A DNA stretch of 64,000 bases, taken from the NCBI GenBank assembly GCA_019694975.1, contig JAIBAY010000003.1, positions 248,001-312,000 on the forward strand. The letters are read 5' to 3'. Within the stretch, counting starts at the first letter, position 1; the number at the start of each line of letters is the position of its first letter. A program made the position numbers and the translations under genes. Below the pieces are notes generated by a model. That model was given only the letters and a program-made list of their open reading frames with translations, ran no database searches and was not told the origin of the DNA. Shown here in pieces: positions 36,539 through 46,803 of this stretch. The DNA is from Chitinophagales bacterium (GTDB lineage Bacteria > Bacteroidota > Bacteroidia > Chitinophagales > UBA10324).

Positions 36539-36926
36539 AATTACGTTTAGATTTAAATCGTTAAAACAATGTGCGAAGTTTTTCAATCCCTGCTTTGCGG
36601 CATGCCGGGTATATTACAACTTCCTTGCAAAAATCTGCCGGCTTTGTGCAAGCCATGTGTAAAGGTGATGGCGCTATCAGGGCCGTTCTCATATTGACAT
36701 GATCAGTGCAGGGAAGCGAATTGAAATGGCTTTGCATGATTTTTTTCTGCTTATGGCGACACAAGAGGGCGCTCCCATTATTACATGATTGCGATGCTAT
36801 TTCATTTACCCCAAAAGATTAATCATGGAAAGTAAATCACGATCATTCACTGACCGTATTTCTCTGTGCATCTTCCCATAACAGGGAAAATCATAAAAGG
36901 TTTTTGATAAAAACTTATCCCTGCGG
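36539..36926. other. Gene-free spacer between the SRPBCC and VPS10-like genes
   Basis: 388 bases with no credible coding frame, repeat or terminator. It should contain the SRPBCC promoter and the 3' end of the VPS10-like transcript. Confidence 0.5.
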
Positions 36927-39842
36927 TTATTCGGGTTTTTCGATGGTCAGCATACCTTCTGATTTCACACCATTGGCATCTATGCTGTATCTGTATTTTC
37001 CCGGTTTTAAATAATACTGTCCATTATCGGCTTTCTTCAGTTTTACCTTTTCCTCTTCTTCCTTAAGGTCCTTATTGAGCAGATTTTCATAGGCTGTCAG
37101 CTGTGCAGAATCAATGGAAAAATCATACTGAAAATAATTCAAACCCTTCTGCCCCTGGAGGTTCAGTTGGTTCAGCACGAGACTGCTGTCTGCAAAAAGA
37201 GTGATGTTAACCTTCGCGGATTTGTTGAGATAAACGGGAATTTTCAGCTGTGGATCCGGAATTGTATCCCAATAAAACTCTTTATGGCCCCAGCTACCAT
37301 TGTAGCTAACCGGTCCGATGGCGAAAGCATACAGTGATTTCTGGAGAATTGAATCGCGCAATTGTTCTAATTCCTTCACAGAAGCAATGTAGATGGAACG
37401 GCCATGTGTTCCCAGTATCAGGTCATGTGCCTGTGGCTGAATCACGAGATCATGCACAGCCACAGACGGCAGTTTGCCACTCATGCGCATAAAGGTCTTC
37501 CCACGATCAAGTGAAACATAACAGCCATGATCCGTTCCGACATAGAGAATATTTTCATTAACAGGATCTTCTTTTATCACATTCACGGGTTCAGCAGGAA
37601 GATCGGTGCCGATCTTTGTCCAATTGGCACCATAATCTTCGGAGGAATAGAGATAGGCATTAAAATCATCCCAGCGGTAACCACTCAGCGAAGCATATAC
37701 GCGTGATTCTTTAAAGGCGGATGCCTGTACCCTGCTCACCCATAAGTCTTGTGGCAGTTTGTCTGAAATCTTCGTCCATGTATTACCGCCATCCTTTGTA
37801 ACATAGATCAAACCATCATCGCTGCCTGTATAGATCAACCCGAATTTCATCACTGACTCATGCAATGTGGTGATGGTTCCATAGGGCACATCGCCTTTCT
37901 TACCGCCTTTCGTGAGGTCGGGCGAAATCGGTTTAAAGTCATTTCCTTTGTTCAGTGAACGAAACAACTTATTGGCGCCGAAGTAAACGATGTCGCTATT
38001 ATGCGCGGAAAGCTGAATAGGTGATTGCCAGTTCCACCTGTAAGGCCGCTCCCCGAGTTCATGGGATGGAGTGATATAATCTGAACGGCCCGTCACCGTG
38101 TTTACCCTGAAATAGTTGCCAAACTGATAACCCGTGTACACCTCCTTATTTTCCCTGATATCAACGGCCACCTGCATACCATCGCCACCCATAATTTCTT
38201 TGAACGGATAAACGCCGGTCTGATGCCAATCGCTGGAGTTCACATTGCTGCTGCTGCCGAACCATACGCCGTTATCCTGCAGTCCGCCATAAACATTATA
38301 CGGTTTTTCGGTATCATAGTTTACTGAATAAAACTGACCAACAGGCGGAGTGTTGCATTTCATCCAGGTATTTCCATCATCATACGATACGTTAACGCCG
38401 CCATCGTTGCCATTGATCAGATGTCCCTTCTTTTCAGGATTGATCCATAATGCATGATGGTCGACATGCACGTTCTCGCGGTTGATGTTGCGGAAAGTCT
38501 TGCCGCCATCGTCTGAAGCGAGCACGACGAAACCAACGAGATACACTTTATCCGGATTATTTTTTTCCACTCTCACCTGGGCGAAGTAATAGCCATACGT
38601 GTAAAAAAGCTCGTCCATAAAATCCGCGTAAGGCTTCACCCAGGTTTTACCGCCATCTTCCGAGCGATACAGTTCCGCTCCTATCACATCCGTTTCAAAG
38701 AGCAGCGAGTTGGCATCATCGAGATATTCCACCAGGGTTTGTGGAGTAATTGTGGCGTTCTTTACCAACATAAAAATGGTATCAGCCGTATACTTTTCCG
38801 GGAAATTCTCATCGCGCAGAAAATGCTCCACTTTTCTTTTCGGTAACTGCTGGAAAGTTACCGCACTCATGGTTCGAAGCATGTCTTTGGTAAGCACGGT
38901 CGTGTCTTCGTCTTTTTTCTTTTCGCGCCTGAATTGATTATCAAGAAAAGCGTAGAGGACGGTATGACCATTTTTGATGCCGGCAGCCAGGCCAATTCTT
39001 CCCACACCCTCACCTTTCGGAAAAATGTTGCTGCCATCAGTAATCAGCTGCCACGTCATTCCCGCATCCGTGCTCTTATAGATGCCTGATGAAGGGCCAC
39101 TCTCCTGGAAATTCCATGCACGGCGGTTGCGGTCCCAGGCCGCAGCGTAAATAATTTTTTTATCGAAAGGATCGGCGATGATATCAATACAACCTGTGTG
39201 ATCATTAATGTAAAGTACCTGTTTCCAAGTGGCACCGCCATCGGTGGTTTTATAAATTCCCCGTTCTTTGTTATCGGAATACAAGTGTCCAAGCACAGCC
39301 ACGTAGGCAATGCCGACATCATCCGGATCGAGCAAGATGCGGCCGATGTGGTGACTTTCGGGCAGACCAACATTAAGCCACGACTTACCTCCGTCCATGC
39401 TCTTGAATATACCTGCGCCGGCGTAAGAAGAACGGCTTGAATTATTTTCACCGGTGCCCACCCAAATCACCCCGTGCTTCCAATCCACGGCGATGTCGCC
39501 GATGGTCATCACAGCTTCCTGGTCGAAGAGCGGCGTAAACGACAAGCCATTATTGATAGTATGCCAAAGCCCTCCGGAAGCATAGGCCACATAAAATTCG
39601 GAGGGATCAGCAGGATTAGCATCAATATCTGTAACGCGACCACTCATGATGGTGGGTCCGATATTACGGAACTCCACTTGTGTTACTAATGAGTTTTCGA
39701 GTAGTAATGCCCGCTTCGTTGTGGATTGCAACCTGGCCTCTGCCGGTGTAAAGGGTGGCACAGCAGGCGACGTCACTGTCTTTTTTTTCTGGGCAAAAGA
39801 CAAAGAAGGAATCAACAGGCAGAGCAACAGTAAATTTTTCAT
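36927..39842 (-). CDS. Secreted VPS10/sortilin-like BNR-repeat protein
   Basis: 971 residues with a signal peptide (MKNLLLLCLLIPSLSFAQ). The body is a series of BNR/Asp-box units, for example SMDGGKSWLNVG, TTDGGATWKQV, STDAGMTWQLI, SEDGGKTWVKP, SDDGGKTFRNI, TKDGGNTWTKI and SLDRGKTFMRM, giving one or two beta-propellers at about 50-820. The first third matches the so-called VPS10 glycosyl hydrolase family (FRNIGPTIMSGRVTDIDANP). A C-terminal beta domain (about 850-970) has no T9SS signature. Enzymatic activity is not demonstrated for this family; it may instead be a binding propeller in the periplasm or outer membrane. Confidence 0.88.
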   Translation of the reverse strand: MKNLLLLCLLIPSLSFAQKKKTVTSPAVPPFTPAEARLQSTTKRALLLENSLVTQVEFRNIGPTIMSGRVTDIDANPADPSEFYVAYASGGLWHTINNGLSFTPLFDQEAVMTIGDIAVDWKHGVIWVGTGENNSSRSSYAGAGIFKSMDGGKSWLNVGLPESHHIGRILLDPDDVGIAYVAVLGHLYSDNKERGIYKTTDGGATWKQVLYINDHTGCIDIIADPFDKKIIYAAAWDRNRRAWNFQESGPSSGIYKSTDAGMTWQLITDGSNIFPKGEGVGRIGLAAGIKNGHTVLYAFLDNQFRREKKKDEDTTVLTKDMLRTMSAVTFQQLPKRKVEHFLRDENFPEKYTADTIFMLVKNATITPQTLVEYLDDANSLLFETDVIGAELYRSEDGGKTWVKPYADFMDELFYTYGYYFAQVRVEKNNPDKVYLVGFVVLASDDGGKTFRNINRENVHVDHHALWINPEKKGHLINGNDGGVNVSYDDGNTWMKCNTPPVGQFYSVNYDTEKPYNVYGGLQDNGVWFGSSSNVNSSDWHQTGVYPFKEIMGGDGMQVAVDIRENKEVYTGYQFGNYFRVNTVTGRSDYITPSHELGERPYRWNWQSPIQLSAHNSDIVYFGANKLFRSLNKGNDFKPISPDLTKGGKKGDVPYGTITTLHESVMKFGLIYTGSDDGLIYVTKDGGNTWTKISDKLPQDLWVSRVQASAFKESRVYASLSGYRWDDFNAYLYSSEDYGANWTKIGTDLPAEPVNVIKEDPVNENILYVGTDHGCYVSLDRGKTFMRMSGKLPSVAVHDLVIQPQAHDLILGTHGRSIYIASVKELEQLRDSILQKSLYAFAIGPVSYNGSWGHKEFYWDTIPDPQLKIPVYLNKSAKVNITLFADSSLVLNQLNLQGQKGLNYFQYDFSIDSAQLTAYENLLNKDLKEEEEKVKLKKADNGQYYLKPGKYRYSIDANGVKSEGMLTIEKPE

Positions 39843-39979
39843 GGTGAAAAGTATGTACGGAGTTGAAAATACAAGAAAAGAATTACACGGCTATAAAAGT
39901 AAGAGGAAAGAGCAGCATAACCCTGTTTTGATTTTACCGGAAACCGCTTATGCTGTATGATGCATTGGCAGGTGTTTTA

Positions 39980-40101
39980 GAAACTATCTCAAAATACCTG
40001 GAGTCATCCTGTCCCTATTGATCAGGATCTCCTCAATTCGTCGACAGATGCCGAAATAAATCCGGCATGACTACATTGATTGCCTGTTTTGAGATAGCTG
40101 C
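39980..40101. repeat. 120-bp structured intergenic repeat, copy 2
   Basis: This copy is in the opposite orientation to 17058-17177. The ends are GAAACTATCTCAAAA and TTTTGAGATAGCTGC. The internal hairpins ATGCCG..CGGCAT and ATCCTG..CAGGAT are kept. It lies in the divergent spacer between the VPS10-like gene and modA, upstream of the modA promoter. The rest of the 39843-40261 spacer has no gene. Confidence 0.75.
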
Positions 40102-40166
40102 TAAAAAAATAATCAGCAGCAGCATGAGCAACAGTAGCTCACACCAGACAAATAACTGCAATAGAA

Positions 40167-40194
40167 TTGTGAAATGTCTCATGTGCTATCTTTG
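40167..40194 (+). promoter_or_regulatory. Probable promoter of modABC
   Basis: TTG (40167-40169) and TATCTTTG (40187-40194) are 17 bases apart. This matches the Bacteroidota pattern TTG-N17-23-TAnnTTTG. It lies about 68 bases before the modA ATG. Confidence 0.6.
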
Positions 40195-40261
40195 AAGAGA
40201 TTAAGACTACACCTTCCCAATAAAAAAATGAAATGACAAGCTTATTAACCGAATATTCTTA

Positions 40262-41002
40262 ATGATTGCATTACTGAATTCCGTGGCTGCTATTCATGCA
40301 GCAGCACCGCCCACCGTGGTGGTGGCAGCTGCCTCCGACTTTCAATTCGCACTGGATTCCATTTTAGTAAACTTTAAGAAAGCCAACCAGGGCATACAGG
40401 TTAAAACAGTATATGGATCTTCAGGTAAATTAACCGAGCAGATTTCCAATGATGCACCATTCGACCTTTTCTTTTCCGCAGATATCAGCTATCCGAAAAA
40501 ACTAAGGGAGACCGGGTTTGCCATTTCGGAACCGTCCGTTTATGGCGTTGGCAGTATTGTGATCTGGTGCAATCAACTTGATCCTTCCCAAGACAAGATG
40601 AATTCATTGCTTCATCCTTCCATCCATAAAATTTCCATCGCAGATCCTTCTCATGCGCCATACGGTCAGCGTGCAGATGAATGCATGCGTTTTTATAAAA
40701 TTTACGACCAGGTAAAAGACAAACTGGTTTTTGGTGAGAACATATCACAGGCTGCACAATACATAACAAGCGGTGCGGCTGATATCGGCATCATTGCCCT
40801 TTCCCTGGCATTGTCGCCCGCAATGCAGCAAACTGGCGGAAAATATTACGTCATCCCGCAGGAAAGCTACAGCAAACTGGAGCAGGCATTTGTATTGCTG
40901 AAGCATTCGCAGGGTAATACGGCTGCCACTGCTTTGACAGATTACATAGCTTCTCCCGCATCAGCCGCCATCATCAGGCATTTTGGCTTCAGGGAAAAAT
41001 AA
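40262..41002 (+). CDS. modA: Molybdate ABC transporter substrate-binding protein
   Basis: 246 residues. The ModA pattern is clear: VVVAAASDFQFALDSIL at the N-terminus, YGSSGKLTEQISNDAPFDLFFSADISYPKKL, ADPSHAPYGQRADECM, and ITSGAADIGIIALSLAL. It binds molybdate in the periplasm. The signal peptide reads poorly from the ATG (MIALLNSVAAIHAAAP) because it lacks positive residues. The frame is open ten more codons upstream, encoding lysine, arginine and hydrophobic residues, so a non-ATG start near 40235-40250 is possible. It is followed by modB and modC. Confidence 0.92.
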   Translation: MIALLNSVAAIHAAAPPTVVVAAASDFQFALDSILVNFKKANQGIQVKTVYGSSGKLTEQISNDAPFDLFFSADISYPKKLRETGFAISEPSVYGVGSIVIWCNQLDPSQDKMNSLLHPSIHKISIADPSHAPYGQRADECMRFYKIYDQVKDKLVFGENISQAAQYITSGAADIGIIALSLALSPAMQQTGGKYYVIPQESYSKLEQAFVLLKHSQGNTAATALTDYIASPASAAIIRHFGFREK

Positions 41003-41036
41003 TTTTAACATTACTACAGGTCATAACATTTTTCCG

Positions 41037-41714
41037 ATGATTGATTTTTCTCCATTCTGGCTCACGGCCAAACTTGCATTTATCACCACGCTGTTGCTGC
41101 TGTTTATTTCTGTTCCGATTGCCAACTGGCTGGCATATGGAAAATCGAAATTGAAGACAGTGACGGAAGCACTGGTAAGCATGCCATTAGTATTACCGCC
41201 ATCGGTTCTCGGCTTTTACCTGTTGCTTGCCTTCAGCCCGCAAAACGGTTTCGGAAAATGGCTGGATCAGTATTTCGACATACGGCTCGTGTTTACTTTT
41301 CCCGGATTGGTAGTGTGTTCCGTTATCTACAGCTTACCGTTTATGGTTCATCCTATTCAGTCCGGCTTAAAAAATATTCCTATTTCAATACGCGAGGCAT
41401 CACTCACGTTGGGCAAATCAAAATTTACCACGTTGCTGCGTGTATTGCTGCCCAACATCAGGCCTTCAGTAATTACCGGTATTGTGCTCACCTTCGCCCA
41501 TACCATCGGCGAATTTGGCGTGGTACTGATGGTCGGTGGCAGTATTCCGGAACAGACGAAAGTAATCTCCATCGCTGTTTACGATGAAGTTCAGTCCATG
41601 AATTACCATACAGCCAATATCTACGCTTTTATTCTTTTTGCCTTTTCCTTTCTCATCCTCCAGATGGTTTACCTCATTAATAACCGGTCGGGAGAGGTAA
41701 GTCCGTTACGATGA
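41037..41714 (+). CDS. modB: Molybdate ABC transporter permease
   Basis: 225 residues, five to six membrane helices. It has the ModB start FSPFWLTAKLAFITTLLLL, the conserved PLVLPPSVLGFYLLL, and the cytoplasmic EAA loop IREASLTLGKSKFTTLLRVL followed by LPNIRPSVITG. Start 41037 is chosen over a TTG at 40983, which lies inside modA and gives a polar N-terminus. It overlaps modC by 4 bases. Confidence 0.94.
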   Translation: MIDFSPFWLTAKLAFITTLLLLFISVPIANWLAYGKSKLKTVTEALVSMPLVLPPSVLGFYLLLAFSPQNGFGKWLDQYFDIRLVFTFPGLVVCSVIYSLPFMVHPIQSGLKNIPISIREASLTLGKSKFTTLLRVLLPNIRPSVITGIVLTFAHTIGEFGVVLMVGGSIPEQTKVISIAVYDEVQSMNYHTANIYAFILFAFSFLILQMVYLINNRSGEVSPLR

Positions 41715-42550
41715 TAAAATTTTCCGCTACAAAAGAACTGCATACCGCTGACGGAATGATCCCTTTGCAGGTCGACCTTACCATTGCAAAGGGAACCATT
41801 GCCGCTTTATATGGTCCATCCGGTGCCGGAAAAACCACCCTTTTGCGTCTCATAGCCGGACTGACGACAGCGAATAAAATATACCTCGAAGCAGAGGGAC
41901 AATTATGGAACGATTCCGTGAATCATTTTTTTTTGCCGGTGGAAAAAAGATCTATCGGCTTTGTGTTCCAGGATTTTGCCCTATTCCCGCATCTTACCCT
42001 GCGCGAGAATATTGCCTTTGGACTTCCACACAAAAGTGATCAGGCGCTGGTGGATGAACTGTTGCAGACACTGGAATTGGAGGCCCTGCAAAAAAGCAAA
42101 CCGTCGCAGCTTTCGGGCGGACAAAAGCAACGGGTAGCGCTTGCAAGGGCGGTGGCGAGGAAACCAAAACTGTTGCTACTGGACGAACCGCTCTCAGCAT
42201 TGGATGATGCCATCCGTGGAAAGCTACAGGAATATATTCTGCACATACACCGTGCATTCGGACTGACTACTATCCTCGTCAGTCATCATATCGGGGAAAT
42301 TACCAAACTGGCCGATGTTGTCTACTGCCTGGAGAAGGGTAACATCACACGCTTTGGAAAACCGGATGACCTGTTTCACCCTGCTGATGACAAGTTTGAC
42401 ATAAATGGTGAGATAATTTCTATCGAAGAAAATGAACTGCGTTACGTAGTACATATTCTTAGCGACGGACAATTGCTGAAAGTGATGGCAACAAAACAGG
42501 AGATCGCATTACTGAGCACCGGACAGAAGTTGCAACGCTCAGGAAACTGA
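41711..42550 (+). CDS. modC: Molybdate ABC transporter ATPase
   Basis: 279 residues. Walker A GPSGAGKTT (35-43), signature LSGGQKQRVALARAVARKP, Walker B LLLLDEPLSALD and the switch His in ILVSHH are intact. The segment after about residue 215 is shorter than the TOBE domain of classical ModC (about 350 residues), so molybdate feedback sensing may be reduced or absent. It completes the modABC operon. A sulfate or tungstate substrate cannot be excluded from the ATPase alone. Confidence 0.92.
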   Translation: MIKFSATKELHTADGMIPLQVDLTIAKGTIAALYGPSGAGKTTLLRLIAGLTTANKIYLEAEGQLWNDSVNHFFLPVEKRSIGFVFQDFALFPHLTLRENIAFGLPHKSDQALVDELLQTLELEALQKSKPSQLSGGQKQRVALARAVARKPKLLLLDEPLSALDDAIRGKLQEYILHIHRAFGLTTILVSHHIGEITKLADVVYCLEKGNITRFGKPDDLFHPADDKFDINGEIISIEENELRYVVHILSDGQLLKVMATKQEIALLSTGQKLQRSGN

Positions 42551-42707
42551 ATTTTGCCATTTTTCACTGCTGTATTGCAGTTAGCAGGCTATTCTTTTTT
42601 TTCCGACGGATCGCATTATTTTTTTGATACTGCTGCTGCATCATCATTTGATTTTTTCATACGTATACACATCAAAGTTGTAAATCTGCTTTCTTTGTTA
42701 AAAAAAG

Positions 42708-43076
42708 ATGGAACAGGCTTTCAAGAGCAGGAATCTCTTCAGAAAAATTCGTACTGCGTTTAATGGCATGGTAATTCCATATAAAACGGAAGTGAGCATC
42801 AGGATACAAACTTCCCTCGTGCTGGCAGCTGCTGTATTGGGTATTTACCTGCACCTGAGCAGGACTGACTGGATTTTTCTGATTGCCGCCGCCGCCCTGT
42901 TACTGATTACAGAATGCCTGAATACCGCCGTGGAAAAACTCGTCGATTTTGTTTCCCCGGGCTATCACGAACTGGCCGGCAAAGTAAAGGATATTGCTGC
43001 CGGAGCGGTTTTCCTGGCTGGCACCGCTGCAGCATTGATTGCCTTCTTTATTTTTCTTCCTTACTTCAACACCTAA
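42708..43076 (+). CDS. Diacylglycerol/undecaprenol kinase family membrane protein
   Basis: 122 residues with three membrane helices. The DgkA signature is ITECLNTAVEKLVDF with E69, N72 and E76, and VKDIAAGAVFLAG follows. In Gram-positives these proteins phosphorylate undecaprenol; in Gram-negatives they phosphorylate diacylglycerol. The substrate here is unresolved. It is 6 bases upstream of the acetyltransferase-like gene, so the two may be cotranscribed. Confidence 0.92.
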   Translation: MEQAFKSRNLFRKIRTAFNGMVIPYKTEVSIRIQTSLVLAAAVLGIYLHLSRTDWIFLIAAAALLLITECLNTAVEKLVDFVSPGYHELAGKVKDIAAGAVFLAGTAAALIAFFIFLPYFNT

Positions 43077-43082
43077 CTTACC

Positions 43083-44243
43083 ATGCGTCTTATTGCCGTT
43101 ACCGATCAGGTTAGTGAAAAAAGATTTTTGGAAGTGCCTGTTTCAATTTATAAACATGATGCAAACTGGGTGCGGCCACTCGACAATGACATTAAAGCAG
43201 TATTCGATCCGGCTAAAAACAAATTGCTGAAAACAGGCGCCGCCATGCGCTGGATTTTAGTAAATGAAGCCGGTGTGCGGATTGGCAGGATAGCTGCTTT
43301 TGTAAATGAAAAAACAGCGAGAACATCTGAATACGTGACAGGCGGCATCGGTTTCTTTGAATGCATCAATGATCAGCGTGCCGCCAATGTCCTGTTCGAT
43401 GCAGCCCGTGAATGGTTAGCTGCAAGAGGTATGGAAGCCATGGATGGCCCCATCAATTTCGGCGACCGTTCATCATGGTGGGGATTGATGGTGGAAGGAT
43501 TTGCACCTCCGTCTTACCAGATGAATTACAACCTGCCCTACTATATACAGCTATTTGAGAACTATGGTTTTCAGACTTACTTTAATCAACTAGTCTTCAG
43601 ATATAACATCGAGGATGAAGTGCCGGAACTCTTCAGGGCAAAAGCTGAACGGATATTTAAAAGCCCGGCTTTCAGGTTTGAACATATCCGTAAAAAGCAG
43701 CTGGAGAAATATGCCGCAGACCTGACAAAGGTTTACAATGAAGCGTGGGTTAAGATGGGACACTTCAACCCCGTGACCAATGAGCAGACACTCGGTATGA
43801 TTAAAAAGATGCTGCCTGTTATGGATGAAAGACTGATCTGGTTTGGTTACTATAAGGACAGGCCGATCGCATTCTTTGTGATGCTGCCTGAGATAAACCA
43901 GGTAATCCGTTATCTGAACGGCCGGCTCGACTGGTATGGCAAGTTAAAGTTTGCATATTACCGCTGGCGCGGCGTCATTGATAAGATGTCGGGAATTTTG
44001 TTTGGTGTGGTGCCTGACTTCCAGGGAAAGGGAATAGACGGCGCATTGATTGTTGCTACGGGAAAGGTGGTGCAGCCACTAAAAAAATATAAGACACTCG
44101 AGATGAACTGGATCGGTGATTTCAATCCAAAGATGATCCGCATGGTGGAAAACCTGGGCACCACGGTATCCAAGCGTTACCGCACCTACCGTAAAATTTT
44201 TGATCCATCAAAGCCGTTTAGCAGGGCGCCGATGCTCGATTGA
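43083..44243 (+). CDS. GNAT-fold acetyltransferase-like protein
   Basis: 386 residues, soluble. The C-terminal half looks like a GNAT domain: FFVMLPEINQVI, then GVVPDFQGKGIDGALIVATG, which resembles the acetyl-CoA-binding QGKGIG loop, then EMNWIGDFNPKMIRMVENLG. The N-terminal half (RWILVNEAGVRIGRIAAFVN, EWLAARGMEAMDGPINFG) is a second GNAT-like unit. Large two-domain proteins of this type are frequent in Bacteroidota and lack a known substrate. It lies between the kinase gene and priA. Confidence 0.75.
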   Translation: MRLIAVTDQVSEKRFLEVPVSIYKHDANWVRPLDNDIKAVFDPAKNKLLKTGAAMRWILVNEAGVRIGRIAAFVNEKTARTSEYVTGGIGFFECINDQRAANVLFDAAREWLAARGMEAMDGPINFGDRSSWWGLMVEGFAPPSYQMNYNLPYYIQLFENYGFQTYFNQLVFRYNIEDEVPELFRAKAERIFKSPAFRFEHIRKKQLEKYAADLTKVYNEAWVKMGHFNPVTNEQTLGMIKKMLPVMDERLIWFGYYKDRPIAFFVMLPEINQVIRYLNGRLDWYGKLKFAYYRWRGVIDKMSGILFGVVPDFQGKGIDGALIVATGKVVQPLKKYKTLEMNWIGDFNPKMIRMVENLGTTVSKRYRTYRKIFDPSKPFSRAPMLD

Positions 44244-44298
44244 ACTTCAATATGAAACAACACTGATTATTTTAAGCAGCGATGGCTGCCTGTTTATT

Positions 44299-46782
44299 AT
44301 GCTCCAGGAATATTCGAATGATATCGTTGCCTATGCTGAAGTGATTCTTCCTTTATCGCTGCACATCAACTACACCTATGGTATTCCGGCCGCGCTGCAA
44401 TCCGATGTTTCGATAGGAAAACGCGTAGAGATTCAGTTCGGGCAGCGGAAAATTTATGCCGGCATTGTCAAGCGGATTCACCATGATAAACCGGAACCAT
44501 ATAGTATCAAACCCATCCTCTCTGTATTGGATGAAGCTGCCATCGTTACGGAAGTTCAGCTGAAGTTCTGGGAATGGATGGCAGGCTACTACCTCTGCAC
44601 CGAAGGGGATGTGATGAATGCAGCCTTGCCCGGCGGATTTAAACTGGAAAGTGAAACGATCATCATGCTGCATCCTGCGTTTGATGGAAACTACACCCAT
44701 CTATCCGACAAAGAATACCTGGTGGCAGAAGCCTTGCATGTGCAAAAGGAGTTGTCTATAGAAGAGATCGGTAAAATCCTGCGGCAGAAAACCGTTTATC
44801 CTTTGGTGCAATCACTGCTGAGAAAAAATGTGGTGCTGGTGAAAGAACAACTGCTCAAGCGTTACAAACCGAAAACAGCAACCTATATCCGCATTAATCC
44901 ATTCTACGAAAAGGATGATCAGCTACGGCCCATCTTTGATGAACTGGAAAAAAAAGCGCCAAAGCAACTCGCATTGCTGATGGCGTATACACACCTCAGT
45001 AACCTGCAAGGCACACGCTATAAAGAAATCCTGAAAAGTGACCTCCTGGAAAAAGCGAAATCCGATCACGCTGCCCTGCAGGCTTTGCTGAAAAAAAATA
45101 TTCTGCTGCAGCAACAGAAAGAAACAGGAAGAATCAATGATTCGGATGCCGAAAAAGTCACTTTCGAACTGACAGCGGCACAGCAAACTGCCTTGGATGC
45201 ATGCTCGGTTCAGGCGACGCAAAAGCATGTTACGCTGTTGCATGGCGTTACGGGCAGCGGAAAGACGAATGTGTATATCCGCCTGATGGAAGATGCGATT
45301 GCGGAAGGTAAGCAGGTGCTGTACCTCTTGCCTGAAATTGCGCTCACCACGCAAATAATAGAACGGTTGCGCGGCCAGTTCGGTAAAAAAATTGGTATCT
45401 ACCATTCCCGTTTTAATCAGCAGGAACGTGTGGAGATTTGGAATAAGCTATTGCTTGGCGAATACCAGGCAGTGCTCGGCGCGCGTTCCGCTTTATTTCT
45501 TCCGTTTAACCATCTCGGGCTGGTAATTGTGGACGAAGAACACGACTCATCCTACAAACAAAATGATCCTGCACCGCGCTATAATGGTCGTGATGCGGCC
45601 ATCCTTTTAGCAGGTTTACACGGTGCCAAAGTTTTTCTCGGCAGTGCCACGCCTTCGCTGGAGAGCTACCAACACACTGCCTCGGGGAAATTCGGGCTGG
45701 TGGAACTGAACGAACGGTATGCCGGCCTTGAGATGCCGGAAATCATGCTCGCCGATGTGAAAGAAGCAAAAAAGAAAAAACAACTGCACGGGCACTTTAC
45801 CACGATGCTGCTGGAGGAACTGAAAACTACCATTGACCAAAAGGAACAGGCGATACTTTTTCAAAACCGGCGCGGTTATGCTCCCTACATGGAATGTGAA
45901 ACTTGCGGCTGGACAGCTATGTGCCCGAACTGTGATGTGCATCTCACCTATCATAAATTCCAGCATGAATTAAAATGCCACTATTGCGGACATCGTAAAA
46001 ATTCATTCGCACAGTGCCCGGCCTGCGGCAGCAGCCTGCTGAAGATTACCGGTTTCGGAACAGAGAAAATTGAAGACGACCTGAAAGTCCTGTTGCCCGG
46101 CGTAGCTGTGGCGCGACTGGATTATGATGCCGTGAAAAGCAAAAACGGTTATCAGAAAATCATCGGCGACTTCGAACGCAACAAAACAAAAGTACTGGTA
46201 GGCACGCAGATGGTGACGAAGGGTCTTGACTTTGCAAATGTGTCACTGGTGGGAATACTGAATGCCGATCAGCTCTTGAACAACATAGATTTCCGGTCGG
46301 CGGAACGCGGCTTTCAGCTTATGTCGCAGGTAAGTGGCAGGCCGGGCAGAAAAAACAAACGGGGCCGGGTGATCATTCAAACCGGCAACATCAACAACAC
46401 CTTGCTGCCGTTCATCATCCACCATGACTATCGCGGCTTTTACCTGGAAGAAATCAGGCACCGGCAAAAATTTCAATATCCACCCTTCACGCGTTTGATT
46501 CAGCTAACCTTCAAACACAAGGATAAAAAGACAGTGTGGGAAGCAGGCCAACTGGTGGCTAATGGCCTTCAGAAAGATTTGCAGAAAAGATTACTCGGAC
46601 CGGCAGAACCACCGGTTGCCCGTATTAAAAATCAATACCTGGTACAGATTCTTATCAAGCTCGAAAGGCAAAGCGCAATGATTGAGCATATCAAAATAAG
46701 AATACGGGAAGCGCTGCGGCAGCTGGAGGAATCCGGCAGATACCGTTCAGTGCATGTTATTACCGATGTGGATCCTTATTGA
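44299..46782 (+). CDS. priA: Primosomal protein N' (replication restart helicase)
   Basis: 827 residues from the ATG at 44299. The DNA-binding N-terminal domain spans 1-105. The helicase core has Walker A GVTGSGKT (316-323) and DEEH (412-415). Eight zinc cysteines occur at 532, 535, 541, 544, 559, 562, 572 and 575 in the pattern CETC, CPNC, CHYC and CPAC. It reloads the replisome at stalled forks. The frame is open 33 codons further upstream, overlapping the preceding gene, but that segment is not PriA-like. Confidence 0.96.
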   Translation: MLQEYSNDIVAYAEVILPLSLHINYTYGIPAALQSDVSIGKRVEIQFGQRKIYAGIVKRIHHDKPEPYSIKPILSVLDEAAIVTEVQLKFWEWMAGYYLCTEGDVMNAALPGGFKLESETIIMLHPAFDGNYTHLSDKEYLVAEALHVQKELSIEEIGKILRQKTVYPLVQSLLRKNVVLVKEQLLKRYKPKTATYIRINPFYEKDDQLRPIFDELEKKAPKQLALLMAYTHLSNLQGTRYKEILKSDLLEKAKSDHAALQALLKKNILLQQQKETGRINDSDAEKVTFELTAAQQTALDACSVQATQKHVTLLHGVTGSGKTNVYIRLMEDAIAEGKQVLYLLPEIALTTQIIERLRGQFGKKIGIYHSRFNQQERVEIWNKLLLGEYQAVLGARSALFLPFNHLGLVIVDEEHDSSYKQNDPAPRYNGRDAAILLAGLHGAKVFLGSATPSLESYQHTASGKFGLVELNERYAGLEMPEIMLADVKEAKKKKQLHGHFTTMLLEELKTTIDQKEQAILFQNRRGYAPYMECETCGWTAMCPNCDVHLTYHKFQHELKCHYCGHRKNSFAQCPACGSSLLKITGFGTEKIEDDLKVLLPGVAVARLDYDAVKSKNGYQKIIGDFERNKTKVLVGTQMVTKGLDFANVSLVGILNADQLLNNIDFRSAERGFQLMSQVSGRPGRKNKRGRVIIQTGNINNTLLPFIIHHDYRGFYLEEIRHRQKFQYPPFTRLIQLTFKHKDKKTVWEAGQLVANGLQKDLQKRLLGPAEPPVARIKNQYLVQILIKLERQSAMIEHIKIRIREALRQLEESGRYRSVHVITDVDPY

Positions 46783-46803
46783 CAAAACGGAGATAGCCTG
46801 CCA

